From NCBI GenBank assembly GCA_030374765.1, contig JARGXX010000007.1, positions 124,001 through 188,000 of the forward strand: 64,000 nucleotides of DNA, written 5' to 3'. The notes beneath the pieces were generated by a model. That model was given only the letters and a program-made list of their open reading frames with translations, searched no databases and was not told where the DNA came from. The stretch is from Agarophyton chilense. Taxonomy: Eukaryota > Rhodophyta > Florideophyceae > Gracilariales > Gracilariaceae. Each line of letters begins with the position of its first letter. The first letter of the stretch is position 1. Shown here in pieces: positions 22,201 through 31,870 of this stretch. A program made the translations under genes and the position numbers.

Positions 22201-22522
22201 TCGTGTCTTCGTGCAAGTGATGACGACACGACTGCAGCACCCGCCGCGCGCCCGCGCACCGCGCCTTTGCCCTTTACGTTGACGGCATCATCATGCACGC
22301 AGTGCAGCACTTTGTGCACACGTGGCAGTGCGTTGTTTGCCACGCGATCATCGTGTCACACGCGGCCACGCATCCGACGTATGCCACGAGATGGCGCGTT
22401 CTCAGCCGCATAAACATAAAGCGCCTGCTGCGCGCTGCGCTGCGCGGCGCAACAGTTACGCTTCGTACATAGCGCTGAGGGCGCGCGTGCGGGCAACACG
22501 CTCTTAGAGCGTACTCGCCGCG
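22156..22522. promoter_or_regulatory. Divergent promoter region, SNARE / phosphatase
   Basis: 367 bp between divergent start codons, GC-rich and with many GCGC tetramers. Contains a stretch (22396-22410) rich in AT in the middle of GC-rich DNA. No certain core element. Confidence 0.4.
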
Positions 22523-22700
22523 ATGCTAACGATGAGCGCGCCGCCGTCGCTGCTGTTCGCGTCGCCCACGCCGCTGCGCGCGCCGCTGCGCTCCGCCGCC
22601 GCTGCCGCCGTCGCCGCGCGTCGCGCGCGCTGCCGCTGCCGCGCCGTCGAGCCCTCTCCCTCCTCACCCTCACCCTCACCCTCACCCTCCTCTTCCTCTA

Positions 22701-22737
<37 letters not shown>

Positions 22738-23620
22738 TTCGCCGCCCTCTCTTACCGGCCGAAACGGGCTGCCCAACGCGCGCGACCTGCACTCGGCCGC
22801 GCCCCATCTCATCCGCCCCCACGCGCTGTATCGCGGTGCCGCCCCCGCTTCTCTGGCACGCGCGCCGCCACACCCCACCGCAGCGCGTCTTCTTCGCGAC
22901 GCGCGTCTGCTGTTGGACTTGCGTTCGCGCGACGAGCGCGCCCACGATGAGCCTCATTTGTTACGCGCCGCATGCGGCGATCAATATCAACTACGAGTGC
23001 GTCACGTTCCCTTGCTTAACAAACGGCGCGTGGTGTGGGGACTGGCGCGTTGCGTCGGAACCAGACGCGCTGCCTCGCTCGCCGCCACCGTCGCGTCTAA
23101 ACCGCTTGCCGCGCGCCAGCTCGTCACCAACGAGGTGGACGCGGGTGGTCTGCTGCTACTCAACCGCATCCTAGTGGAGGCTGGCCGCGCGCACACAGGC
23201 CGAGCCCTCCGCGCCGTTACCTCCGCCATCACCTCCGCCGACACCCTCGCCGTCGCCCACACCCCCATCTCCCCCGTGTACATCTTCTGCAGCGCGGGAA
23301 AGGACCGCACCGGGCTGCTGGTCGCCCTACTGCTCAGCGTGCTCGGCGTGGACGAGCATCGCATCGTGCTCGACTACACCGCGTCCGAAGCCATGTGGCG
23401 CGACGACGCTGCCGAGCGTCTGCGCGTCGACTATGTCGCGCGTCTGCATCGCGCAGGCTTGCAACCTGCGCAGTGGCTTGCCGCTCCGCCTCACGTTATG
23501 GCCGATACGCTCGCCTACATCCGCCTCCGCTTCGGCTCCGTGTCCGACTACCTCATCGCCTGTGGCTTTGGCGAGCGCGAGTGGACCGTCCTGCGACGTG
23601 CCCTTTCTACCGTTTACTAG
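22523..23620 (+). CDS. Tyrosine-phosphatase-like protein (Y_phosphatase3 type), possibly plastid-targeted
   Basis: 365 residues. The catalytic signature FCSAGKDRTG places the nucleophile at Cys256 and the phosphate-binding Arg at 262, the CX5R arrangement of cysteine phosphatases. LTGRNGLPNARDLHSAAPHL and LYRGAAP upstream match the N-terminal pattern of the bacterial/fungal Y_phosphatase3 group (N-x-R-D-L, then L-x-R-x-A). LLDLRSRDER is the usual next strand and helix. The first about 45 residues are Ala/Arg/Ser-rich without acidic residues and look like a plastid or mitochondrial transit peptide. A Ser/Pro run from TCG and TCACCC microsatellites separates it from the catalytic domain. The substrate could be protein phosphotyrosine or phosphoinositide. 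Single exon, first ATG chosen. Confidence 0.8.
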
Positions 23621-23623
23621 TTT

Positions 23624-23660
23624 CAACAACAACAACAAACAACAACAACAACAACAACAA
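23624..23660 (+). repeat. CAA microsatellite after the phosphatase stop
   Basis: (CAA)n, slightly imperfect, starting four bases after the stop codon in the phosphatase 3' UTR. Confidence 0.95.
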
Positions 23661-23813
23661 ATTGCTCGTCGTTGCGCCCACTCAACGTTTCAAATCGCCT
23701 CTCGCGACGACCCCCCTCCGTCTTTCCTTACCCCCCATTCCCCCTCCTCTTCCCGCGCCCTTGCGTGTTGCCAGTTGCCGTCCGCCACGCAACGTCGTCA
23801 CTCTTGCGCGCGT

Positions 23814-23840
23814 CCCCCCCCCCCCCCCCCCCCCCCCCCC
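23814..23840 (+). repeat. 27-base homopolymer C tract
   Basis: Uninterrupted run of 27 C in a pyrimidine-rich region upstream of the BTB gene. The length should be checked, since such tracts are error-prone in sequencing. Confidence 0.9.
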
Positions 23841-24017
23841 AACCGGCCGCCTTCTTGACTTTAGTGTCTGCACCGCTACACCACACGCGTGCCGCCCCTT
23901 ATCTCCCTGCGCTGCGCACACGCCGTTTCGTCCTTGTCCTTTCTTGTAGCCCCCTTCGCCCCTCGCGTCGCACCACCATCCCCCCTCCTCCCCTCCTCCC
24001 CTCCCCCGTCCCACGCC

Positions 24018-25709
24018 ATGGACGCTTCGCCGTCGCTTCCCATCCTTTCCGCACCCCCGCCCGCTCCTACCCTCACCCTCGCTCCCCCCCCCCCACCTCC
24101 GCCTCCGCCTCCGCCTCCGCCTCCATCTCCGCCTCCGCCTCCGCCTCCGCCTCCGCCTCCGCCTCCGCCTCCGCCGCCTCCCACAGCCACCCCCACAGCC
24201 ACCCCCACAGCCACTGTCGCAGCGACTCGACGCCCGTGCTCCCCGCCACGCGCCGCCTCGCACCACGCGCACCCCCACGCGCACCACCATCACCCCGTCA
24301 AGCGTCGCCGCGACGCAAACGCAACCCATCCCGCAGCCGCAATGCGCGCCGATTGTTGTACCATTGGCGGTCATCTCGACGCCCCCGCCCATCTCCGTGC
24401 CTTGCTTGCCAACATGTTGCAAGACCCCCAGCTCCATTCCCTCTGCGACGTCGTGCTCATCGTTCAGGATGAACGCTTCCCCGCCCATCGTGCCGTGCTC
24501 GCCGCCGTCTCCACCGTCTTCAAGGCCATGTTCACCAATTCCATGCGCGAGCGCTCCGCCCCGGAAATACAGCTACACAGCCTGGACAAGCGGGCGTGGC
24601 GCATGGCCATGCATTACATCTATCATGCCCAGCTCGACATTCACGACGAGCCCACCGCCTTGTTACTGCTCGCCACCGCCCGTATGTACCATCTACTCCC
24701 GTTGGAACGTTTTGTTCAAAACTTTCTCGTGTCGCGCGTCCGTCTTCACAACTGTTTCTCCTTGTTACACCATGCACAGCATTACAACTTGCCTGCATTG
24801 GAGAACGCCTGTTTGCGTGCTATGCACGCCAACTTTGAGGCACTCTCGCTCTCGCCTGCCTTCTTGCAGTGTCCGTACTCGCTGCTGTCGCGCCTGCTCG
24901 TCAGCGGCGCGCTCGTCGTCAAGTGTGAGACGCTTGTGTTCGACGCCATACAACGCTGGGTACAAGCGCGCCGCCAACAGCGCATCAAGCATTTGCCACA
25001 ATTGTTATGTCAGCTTCGTCTACAGTCGCTATCCGATGCACAATTGGCCGTCATTGTGCGCGCCCCGCTCGTCGCTGACTGTCTCGCCTTTCGTGAACTT
25101 GTCTTGCAACATCTCACACGTCCGCGCCACGATGACGTCGATCAACGCGCTTTGCGCGCCGCTTGTCATCTCAAACCATGCCGACGCGATGCAAACGTCT
25201 TCTCCTTCTGTCATGTGCAACGCGCCGTTACGCGCATGCCCGCCGCCGATGATGAGGAAATTGTGCGTACACCCTGGGCTCTCGATCGTCGCAGCGCCAT
25301 CTTGTGGCGTCTCAAGATTTACCCCAGGGGTTACGGTAAGGCCAAGGACTTGTTTCTGTCCATGTACGTGCAGGCACGTAGCGCGTCGCACCACCAACCG
25401 CTTGATCTTACTGCGCGCTTCGATATCTTTTTGGTCAATCGCAACGACCCTACGCAGACGGTGTCCTTCTCGTCGTCGCACCATTTTACCGACCTTAGTG
25501 ACCACTGGGGCTTTCATCGATTCTTGCAGCTGTCTCAGATGAGAAACACTGCGCTGGGCTTTCTGGACGAGCAGAGCGACTCGTTGCTGCTGGGCGCCAC
25601 GATGTACTTGCCGAGCACGCCCGCCGACGGCGACAGCGACGACCCCGACCCCGACCCCGACAACACATGCTGCACCTCTTCCACCCCACCGCCACAGCCG
25701 TCCACATGA
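24018..25709 (+). CDS. BTB-BACK-MATH protein, probable CUL3 ubiquitin-ligase adaptor
   Basis: About 563 residues. The N-terminus has a proline run (about residues 23-56) and a TATP repeat, both from microsatellites, then a basic VKRRRDAN patch that may be a nuclear signal. A BTB/POZ domain follows at about 125-240 (LCDVVLIVQDERFPAHRAVL, AMFTNSMRE). Next is a BACK domain at about 245-345 (HAQHYNLPALENACL) and a C-terminal MATH/TRAF-like beta domain at about 425-535 (ILWRLKIYPRGYGKAKDLFL, DHWGFHRFLQLSQM). BTB proteins dimerise and recruit CUL3, while MATH binds substrates. In plant BPM and animal SPOP adaptors the MATH domain is N-terminal, so the order here is reversed. The start is the ATG after CCCACGCC. 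An open frame upstream lacks ATG. Confidence 0.85.
   Translation: MDASPSLPILSAPPPAPTLTLAPPPPPPPPPPPPPPSPPPPPPPPPPPPPPPPPPTATPTATPTATVAATRRPCSPPRAASHHAHPHAHHHHPVKRRRDANATHPAAAMRADCCTIGGHLDAPAHLRALLANMLQDPQLHSLCDVVLIVQDERFPAHRAVLAAVSTVFKAMFTNSMRERSAPEIQLHSLDKRAWRMAMHYIYHAQLDIHDEPTALLLLATARMYHLLPLERFVQNFLVSRVRLHNCFSLLHHAQHYNLPALENACLRAMHANFEALSLSPAFLQCPYSLLSRLLVSGALVVKCETLVFDAIQRWVQARRQQRIKHLPQLLCQLRLQSLSDAQLAVIVRAPLVADCLAFRELVLQHLTRPRHDDVDQRALRAACHLKPCRRDANVFSFCHVQRAVTRMPAADDEEIVRTPWALDRRSAILWRLKIYPRGYGKAKDLFLSMYVQARSASHHQPLDLTARFDIFLVNRNDPTQTVSFSSSHHFTDLSDHWGFHRFLQLSQMRNTALGFLDEQSDSLLLGATMYLPSTPADGDSDDPDPDPDNTCCTSSTPPPQPST
24096..24212 (+). repeat. CCTCCG and CCCCACAGCCA microsatellites in coding sequence
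   Basis: Near-perfect (CCTCCG)n of about 85 bp followed by three copies of an 11- to 12-bp CCCACAGCCAC unit. They encode the proline run and the TATP repeat of the BTB protein. Confidence 0.9.
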
Positions 25710-26171
25710 TCCGATGCGCTTGTTCTTCTTGTTCTTCTTGTTCTTCTTGTTCTGCTTCCGGTTGTTGTAGTGTTGTTGTTCGTTGTGTTAACTAGATATA
25801 TATGTATATATACATATATATAGTTTTATATTTATAACTGTATAACTGCCCTACTCGTTTTCTACTAATGTCATCCTCACACGCGAGCTTTTGCAGCAGT
25901 TCGCCCCTATATAAAAAACGTGTGCAAATACGCCCCCCTCTTTGTTTGCTTGAGAGCATGCTCGTAACGGAGCACGCGCGCACACGTCGCCACGCTGTCT
26001 CCATACCACATGAGATAACCTCACCTGGGTAGATATGTTTCTCGCGCGCTGCAATCACCCCGTATCTAAATTAACCAAGCGTGTGAGGATGCCGCCACTG
26101 AGCTTTGGTCTTTCCTACACCCCCCCCCCCCCCCCCCCGCACCACTATCGCCTCCACCGTTCAAACTCCAT
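25710..26171. other. Spacer with CTTGTT repeat, AT palindrome and C tract
   Basis: 462 bp between two plus-strand genes. In order: a (CTTGTT)n-like stretch (about 25722-25753), a perfect 26-bp AT palindrome (25796-25821), about 200 bp without features, and a 19-base C tract (26120-26138) 34 bp before the next ATG. Confidence 0.7.
25796..25821. repeat. 26-bp perfect AT palindrome
   Basis: A self-complementary ATATATATGTATA/TATACATATATAT segment that can form a cruciform. It lies in the 3' region of the BTB gene and may help 3' end formation or simply be a variable AT repeat. Confidence 0.9.
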
Positions 26172-26570
26172 ATGGCTCTCATTCTCTTCATCCCCGCCAC
26201 CCCACTCCCCCGTCCGCGCCGCGGCCGCCCCGCATCCACCATCCCCCGTCATCACCACGCCCGTCCACGCCTCCACCTACGCCGCACCGCCCCCGCGTGC
26301 TGCGCTCAACCCCCCGAAGACCAGTGGATGCAACTCGCGCGAGATCTCGCCCCCGACCCGGAACCCAACGCTGACGCCGCCGCCCCGCCGCGCACGCCGC
26401 AGCCAAAGTGGTCCTATCCGCAGGGTAGTCCGCAGCAGTTTGCCCAGGGAGAATCCAACCCGTGGGCGGTGTGGAACGATGCCTCTGCCCGTGCTCAACG
26501 AGAACAATTGCAGCCGCGCGACCCAAAGGCGGAGACTGACTTTTGGCGTGGTGCCGCCCGCGACCTAGCC

Positions 26571-26608
<38 letters not shown>

Positions 26609-28274
26609 CTCGCCGAATTCGCCTCCATCGCGCGCCGAGCACGGTGCCAACGCGAACGCAAAGGAAAACGGAAATGAGGAGGAGAGCGCATTGAAGGACG
26701 GTTCATCGGCCGACGTGTGGAGAATGGCGAGAGAGGTGACCGGCGAGATGGTCGACATGCAGTCCAGGCTGCGAGGCCAGTTGGAGCAATACGACTCTGT
26801 GCAAAACGTCGATGAGTATCGCCAAATTGCGCGCGAGCTGCTTGGACCGCCACCGGAAGTGGGTGACGATTCGCGCCCGGTTCGACGCAGTGCCGACTTC
26901 CAGGAAGGCGCCGCCGAGGCGGAGCAACTCTGGGACCCGGACGTGGACTGGATGCAGTTCGACCACGTCCAACGCGAATTGAGGAATATCAACAACAGCG
27001 ACGACCGCCACAATGGAAGTGAAGAAGAGCCGAAACCAGCGGCCAGTGAAGACTACATGCAGCAGCAGAGATCCTTTGATGGTACAGACAACCAGCAGCT
27101 TGAGGAACAAGCTTGGGATACGGCTACGTTCACGGATCAGTCAACTGCACCGGCATTTTCAGACACCAACTCCATGCCGGGCTTCATACGCAACCGCTTC
27201 ATGCGCAGCGGCACCTATGGCGCCAGTTGGGCCGGAGCCGAACGCGAGGCAGAGCACTTGAGGCGGGACGGGGTTCCGCTCAGAGATCCAAAGGCTGATG
27301 CTGAGCAGTGGCGCTCCGTGGCACGGGAACTCGACCTGGACGTGGGTGATGATCTCCTTGCCGTCGATGAGCAGAGCACCGGCGCTGGCGACGCTGCGGC
27401 GTCGGGCGACAGCGATGCAACCATTGCGGAGGGGCGCGCAGACGGCACCGCTTCTTGGGCGAGTTGGGGAAGCGGCAGCGCATCGTGGACCAGTGCGAAC
27501 GCAGTTGCAAAGGAGAGGGATCCAAAGAAGGAAGTCGATATGTGGCGATCCAGTGCGCGCGAACTTACTGGCGCCGAAGCTGCACCTGCTGCTGACCAGG
27601 CTGACGAGCCGTCTTCGTCGTCATGGGCAAGTTGGCGGAACGCAAGTGCGTCATGGGAACTTGCCAACGAAACCGCAGAAGCAAGAGACCCGAAGAAAGA
27701 GGTTGACATGTGGCGCTCTAGTGCTCGCGAACTTACCTCTCCGGATTCGCCGGACGCGACCGTGTCAGGCAACTCTGGCGACACGGAGGGACAGGCCAGC
27801 GCATGGGACTCGTGGCGAAATGCTAATGAACGTTGGATGCATTCTTTAGATGATGGGGGTATGAAGACGGAAGCGGCGGATAATTGGTCGCCCGTAGCGG
27901 ATACTCAGTCAGACTGGGGCGCTAATCTAGGAGGTAAGACGTCGTCGGAGCGTTCGGCCTGGCAAGCTTGGGAAAACGCCGTTGAGCGACCGAATGCCTC
28001 TGTGCAACAGGAGTGGTGGAAAATGCGAACAGATGCGGTGCAGCGGCCTGAACCAAAGGCGACCGACAGGTCTTCGGAAGGTATCGATCAGTGGCGCGCA
28101 GCCGCAAAGGAAGTGTCCTTGGAAGGCTTCAAAGAACAGGCCGGAGGATCAGCGGAGGATGTTAACGAGTCGAAGACATCGCGTTTGGCCAATGATTCTT
28201 CCATCAACGCATGGAAGTCTGTAGCGAGGGACCTCACGACCGAACCACTGACAGAAGATGAAGATGGGTCGTGA
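26172..28274 (+). CDS. Unrecognised multi-repeat protein with W-R-x-x-A-R-[DE]-L motifs
   Basis: 700 residues, single exon, no known family recognised. The core of the protein is a short motif, [DE]-x-W-R-x-x-A-R-[DE]-L. Copies lie at W52, W125, W183 (one residue shorter), Y216, W380, W458, W514, W641 and W681, with weaker ones near W260, W572 and W616. Most are preceded by RDPK-x-E. Between them are W-x-x-W-x-x-A segments (residues 98-105, 429-439, 485-495, 545-555, 597-603). The best units, about 55-80 residues long, span roughly 430-525. Linkers are acidic, Ala/Ser/Gly-rich and look disordered, including an (AD)n run at about 133-146 from a GCCGAC microsatellite. The first about 45 residues are basic, Pro/Arg/His-rich and without acidic residues, possibly an organelle transit peptide. 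Each motif would form a short amphipathic helix, suggesting a multivalent binder or scaffold. Function unknown. Confidence 0.8.
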
Positions 28275-28296
28275 AAGTATGCGTTGTGACTGCCCT

Positions 28297-28593
28297 TCAT
28301 GCTGCGAGATTCTTTTCACGGGCTGTACGAAGTCTTTGTATATAGTTCTGCACAGTTTGCATGCTTGGAACCTCTTGAGAATTAAAGGTCGTGCACTCTG
28401 GTCTCTTGCGTTGAGAGCGCGGGTTGCGACGTCTTGCACGTGCATGATAGTCACGGGCGTATTGGTTGAAGCCATAGTCAAAGGCCCCTTGGTCCGCACG
28501 CATGTTGCGGAACACGATCTTCCATTGGGTAGGATTTTCGAAAAGCTTGAGGGCTGTTGTGAAGGATAGAAGGAAAAGTAGAGGTAGATTCAT
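28297..28593 (-). CDS. Small probable secreted or membrane-anchored protein
   Basis: 98 residues, not recognised. It begins with a classic hydrophobic signal sequence (MNLPLLFLLSFTTALKLF), then NPTQWKIVFRNMRADQGAFD, a basic stretch (HARARRRNPRSQRKRP) and a helical C-terminus (VQNYIQRLRTAREKN). The basic stretch could be a processing site. The stop lies 22 bp from the stop of the convergent repeat-protein gene, so their 3' ends must overlap. A TATTTAAAG sequence on the minus strand about 175 bp upstream of the ATG may be a TATA box. The frame is open upstream of this ATG for about 100 codons but with no family signal. A mitochondrial small protein is an alternative reading. Confidence 0.5.
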   Translation of the reverse strand: MNLPLLFLLSFTTALKLFENPTQWKIVFRNMRADQGAFDYGFNQYARDYHARARRRNPRSQRKRPECTTFNSQEVPSMQTVQNYIQRLRTAREKNLAA

Positions 28594-29957
28594 TTCTGCT
28601 GATGCGACTTTTGTTCGTTGAGAAAGAGAAAAAAGGGTTTTTGGTGATAAGGTGAAAAAGACACGGCAGAGAAGAGCAATGTCAATGCTACACTCGCTGT
28701 CAGAAGAAGCAAGATCCTGGCTGCGATGTGGGGCGAGGGCTAAGGGGCGGGGAGTTGACTCTTTAAATACTGAATCTCTCTTCCTCTCCCTCTTCCTCTT
28801 CCCCTCTCTTCCCCTGATGGGCGGTACATTAACAAATGAGTCAGTTGTTTTGTGAGAGTCTGCTTTGGATACCCACGTGGCGCAGCTTTGCCCTCTCTCC
28901 ACGAAAGAAATGCAATACCATTCGCCGTGGCTTAGGTTTCTTGCATCCCTGTAAACATGTTCCTTCTCTGGTTTGTGGTCTTAGTCTGGAGAGAATAGCC
29001 AATTGAGATGTCCAACGCTCGACACGGAGAATCACTTAAAGCCTTTCTTGAGGACGTGGTGTCGGTCGGTTGAGTTGCCCGGCCCACATCTTTGGCGGTC
29101 AAGGTTTACTCAATAGTATTGCGACAACGCTTCATTTCTCAAAGCAGCGCTTTCCCTGGTGTGTGGTGCGAAAGACGTCTTGATTCCACGGTGCGCTCAC
29201 TGATAGCATGCGTCCGTGGCCCTTCAATTGCCACGCCACTCTTTGCAGGAGAACTCCAAGCCTTCAATTCTGGATAAATCAGCCGTGTCTTCACGGTGCA
29301 TGTTATTTTTCGTTCTTCAGCGCAATTGAGAACAATGTTCCGTGTTGCGGTGTCAGTTAACTCCAAGATATTGTTGGCAACCGTTGAGTGGATCCATGGA
29401 TGCGGAGATTCACGAATTTAGGAGGCTCTTGTGCAGCCAAAGAACGCGTAGGTAAACATCGTTGATAAAGACGTTGGCAGCCATCGCCGTGGTGCGGATC
29501 TTCGGTCAGGAAGCGCCCACGAACGGCTGGAGGTACGCTTTCTGATATGTCCTGCAGCTCGGACTCCTGTCGGTAACGTATGCTTCCCTGACTCAAGCTT
29601 GCTGAAACGGTGCATCGCTCGCATCATCGGCCATTCTACGTCGAAGAACCAGTATTTCTTGATATGTAGATGGATATATGTTCACTGTTAGCGCGGCTGG
29701 CTGCTCTTTGGCATACACTCTGTACTTAGCTTTATAACAATCAGCAGAATACCCTTCGCTGTCGTACAAAGAACTTGTTCTCGGGAATCCGGTTCAGATA
29801 ACCAGGGTCTACCTGACGAAACTGAAAATTGTGCGTGGTTCCCTGCCATCTCTTAAGAAGCAGCTCCTCAAACATTGCTCCTGTCCCTTCGCTTTTCCCA
29901 TGCTCTGATTCTGATTCCAGGTACATCCTCAACGAGAACAGGTATACATTAGAAATC
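28594..29957. other. Divergent intergenic region, no gene seen
   Basis: About 1.36 kb between the minus-strand small protein and the plus-strand zinc-finger gene. Contains a CTCTTCCTCTCCC pyrimidine tract (about 28785-28815). Only short overlapping frames without motifs. Confidence 0.5.
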
Positions 29958-30873
29958 ATGAACGGGGTGCACCAACTTCAGCAGCACGCAGAACTACAAG
30001 CTGCTCTTCAGTCTACATTATCTCATCCCACTGCTGGAAACGTATGTCCGGTTTGTCGTAAGGTAAGTCTGTACTCAATTCATCACGCCAATTCCCAGTC
30101 AATCGAATACTGACGACCAAGCTCGGTCCTATGCTCATTTGTTTTCGGCGAAGGCGTTCGACCGCATGTATAACCTGAAAGTTCACTTTCGAAAACACAC
30201 AGGAGAGACGCCGTATACATGTCCTGTTCAAAACTGCGCAAAACAGTTTCGATGGAGAAGTTCGATGGCGCATCACGTGCGCGCGCACCATGATGCGAGT
30301 GAGACAGCAGGCGTGAGCCTTCGCACCTCAACAGATGCACAGGGTGCCAAAGGAAATGCCAAAGCTCAGACGCCTTCAGTCGTAACGAGGCCGTTGCGCA
30401 CCACGAGTTCCATTTCACAAGTGAGTGGGATACAGAAACCGCAGCGTAAGAGAACTCCAAAAGTATCAAAAGCAGCCAAGAGGCGACAGTCCGTAAGCTC
30501 TCCTTCGGCGCTTCAAGACTCCGTTAATGGATTGCATGCAGAACCAGAATCTCCACCGCTGCTCACCATATCTGCAGATCCTCTTAGGCTCGCCGACGAA
30601 TGCCACTCGAACGACGCAGAACTTCTGTGTATTCTCCCGGATGTGTTATCCGGAGAGAGTGATATTCTAGATGACTCGGACGAGATGGGTTCCTCAGTTC
30701 CATCCACGTTTGCGGACGACCCTCTCGAAGAATCGGCAGATGTGATGCTATTCTTGGTGACAGGGCCGGAGGATGTGGAGAACGCGGCATTAAAGGTCTT
30801 GGATGGAGATGAATCGCTCAAAGCAGCTGTGGAAGCTACAAATCTTCCGATGAACCAGTATAGCTGGATGTGA
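29958..30873 (+). CDS. Two-finger C2H2 zinc-finger protein, one intron
   Basis: Coding exons 29958-30062 and 30154-30873 give 274 residues. Splicing at GTAAGT...AAG restores a perfect first finger whose CPVCRK half is in exon 1 and AFDRMYNLKVHFRKH half in exon 2 (Cys30, Cys33, His46, His50). The standard TGETPYT linker leads to a second finger (Cys58, Cys63, His76, His80). The rest is a basic linker (PQRKRTPKVSKAAKRRQ), then a Ser/Asp/Glu-rich C-terminus that resembles an activation region. Probable nuclear DNA-binding regulator; the target is unknown. Two-finger proteins usually recognise short sites or need partners. The start is the first ATG of the exon 1 frame. The frame remains open upstream without ATG. 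Confidence 0.75.
30063..30153 (+). other. 91-bp spliceosomal intron in the zinc-finger gene
   Basis: Phase-0 intron with consensus donor GTAAGT and acceptor GAAG, splitting a C2H2 finger. An ACTGAC-like branch-site candidate (TACTGACG, about 30108-30115) lies about 40 bases before the acceptor. It has an in-frame stop, so retention would truncate the protein after about 52 residues. It is the only clear intron in the gene island. Confidence 0.8.
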
Positions 30874-31870
30874 GTCAAAACAAGTGAAAGGGTGGCTTCT
30901 CGTACACACAAGCTACCGAGCACAGAGAACAAATATGGAAGCATCCCGTCTGCCTCTACTCTGACATAATATGAGCGACTTCTCTTGTCCATGAATGCTA
31001 ACTTTCTTAACACGCTTACCGCTGTAACTTTCCTCTCCATATCTTTGCAAAATTCCCAGCTGGAGCAAAAACGGTTCGGTTTCACTCTTCGGCCCTCGTT
31101 CGACGCAAAGCGCGTGCGAGACACATATTTCCAACATTCATGTGGGAAAACTTCCCACGATGATTCATAGTCTGGTTCTGATGGCAGGCAGGCCAGCCTG
31201 CGACATTGGAGTCCTGTCCTCCTCTTGACAATTTTGTTAGAATAAGAATTGGGAGTGATGCACAGTAACTTTTTAACTTCCACCGCTGACTACGGAGTAC
31301 GGATTTGCGTTTTCATACCGGTAGCCGGACGCTACTTCTCAAGACCTCTTCTATCGCACGTAAATCTGTTTTGTCAACTAGTAACGACTGCCTTGCGTTT
31401 CAGCCCACTCCGGTCCAGCCCACAAGCTCGTATGAAAACAGTCCGAAAATCTCTGTGACTGCTAGAGGACTATAGAAGTAGATACCTTTGTAGCATGTAT
31501 AGCTTTGACGATCATCACAATATCTTTTTTATCAAGGTCGGTGTCGCTTTGGTCTGTGAAGTGCTTTCCCGCATCTGCAAGAAAATAGCAAGGTTTTCTT
31601 GCCACTCGCACGAACGCGTGTTCGGCGTTGGTTGCCGCCCAACTTTGCGCAGCAACCTCCGTGCAGAGTAAGCAGTAGCAGGGGTGTGGAGGGAGGGCCT
31701 AGGCAACCACGAGACGCGAGAGGGATTAAGAGGTTGGGTTGCCAGGTAAATGCACTTAGGCCTGCAGACGGTCGACGCGGACGCGTCCCGCATTGACAGC
31801 TTCTGACGTTGCATCTCAACGACGCTCACACCTCTCCAATAAAACCTTGAGTGCCTAGAAATACAAATGC
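30874..31870. other. Spacer between convergent zinc-finger and DBP5 genes
   Basis: About 1 kb between convergent stops. Short frames only, none recognised. It must hold both 3' UTRs. Confidence 0.5.

Noticed and set aside
23682-24488. Antisense Gly/Arg-rich frames opposite the BTB gene
   Set aside because: They are the reverse complement of the proline microsatellite and have no independent signal.
26172-28274. Identification of the repeat protein as a true EPYC1 homolog
   Set aside because: Only the general design is similar. Motif sequence, spacing and charge differ, so it is kept as an analogy.
30513-31283. Antisense 256-codon frame over the zinc-finger gene
   Set aside because: Overlaps the real coding exon, Ser-rich shadow composition, no motif, no convincing start.
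31515-31829. 104-codon minus-strand frame between the zinc-finger gene and DBP5
   Set aside because: No motif, lies in the probable 3' UTR of DBP5, overlapping frames of equal length exist.
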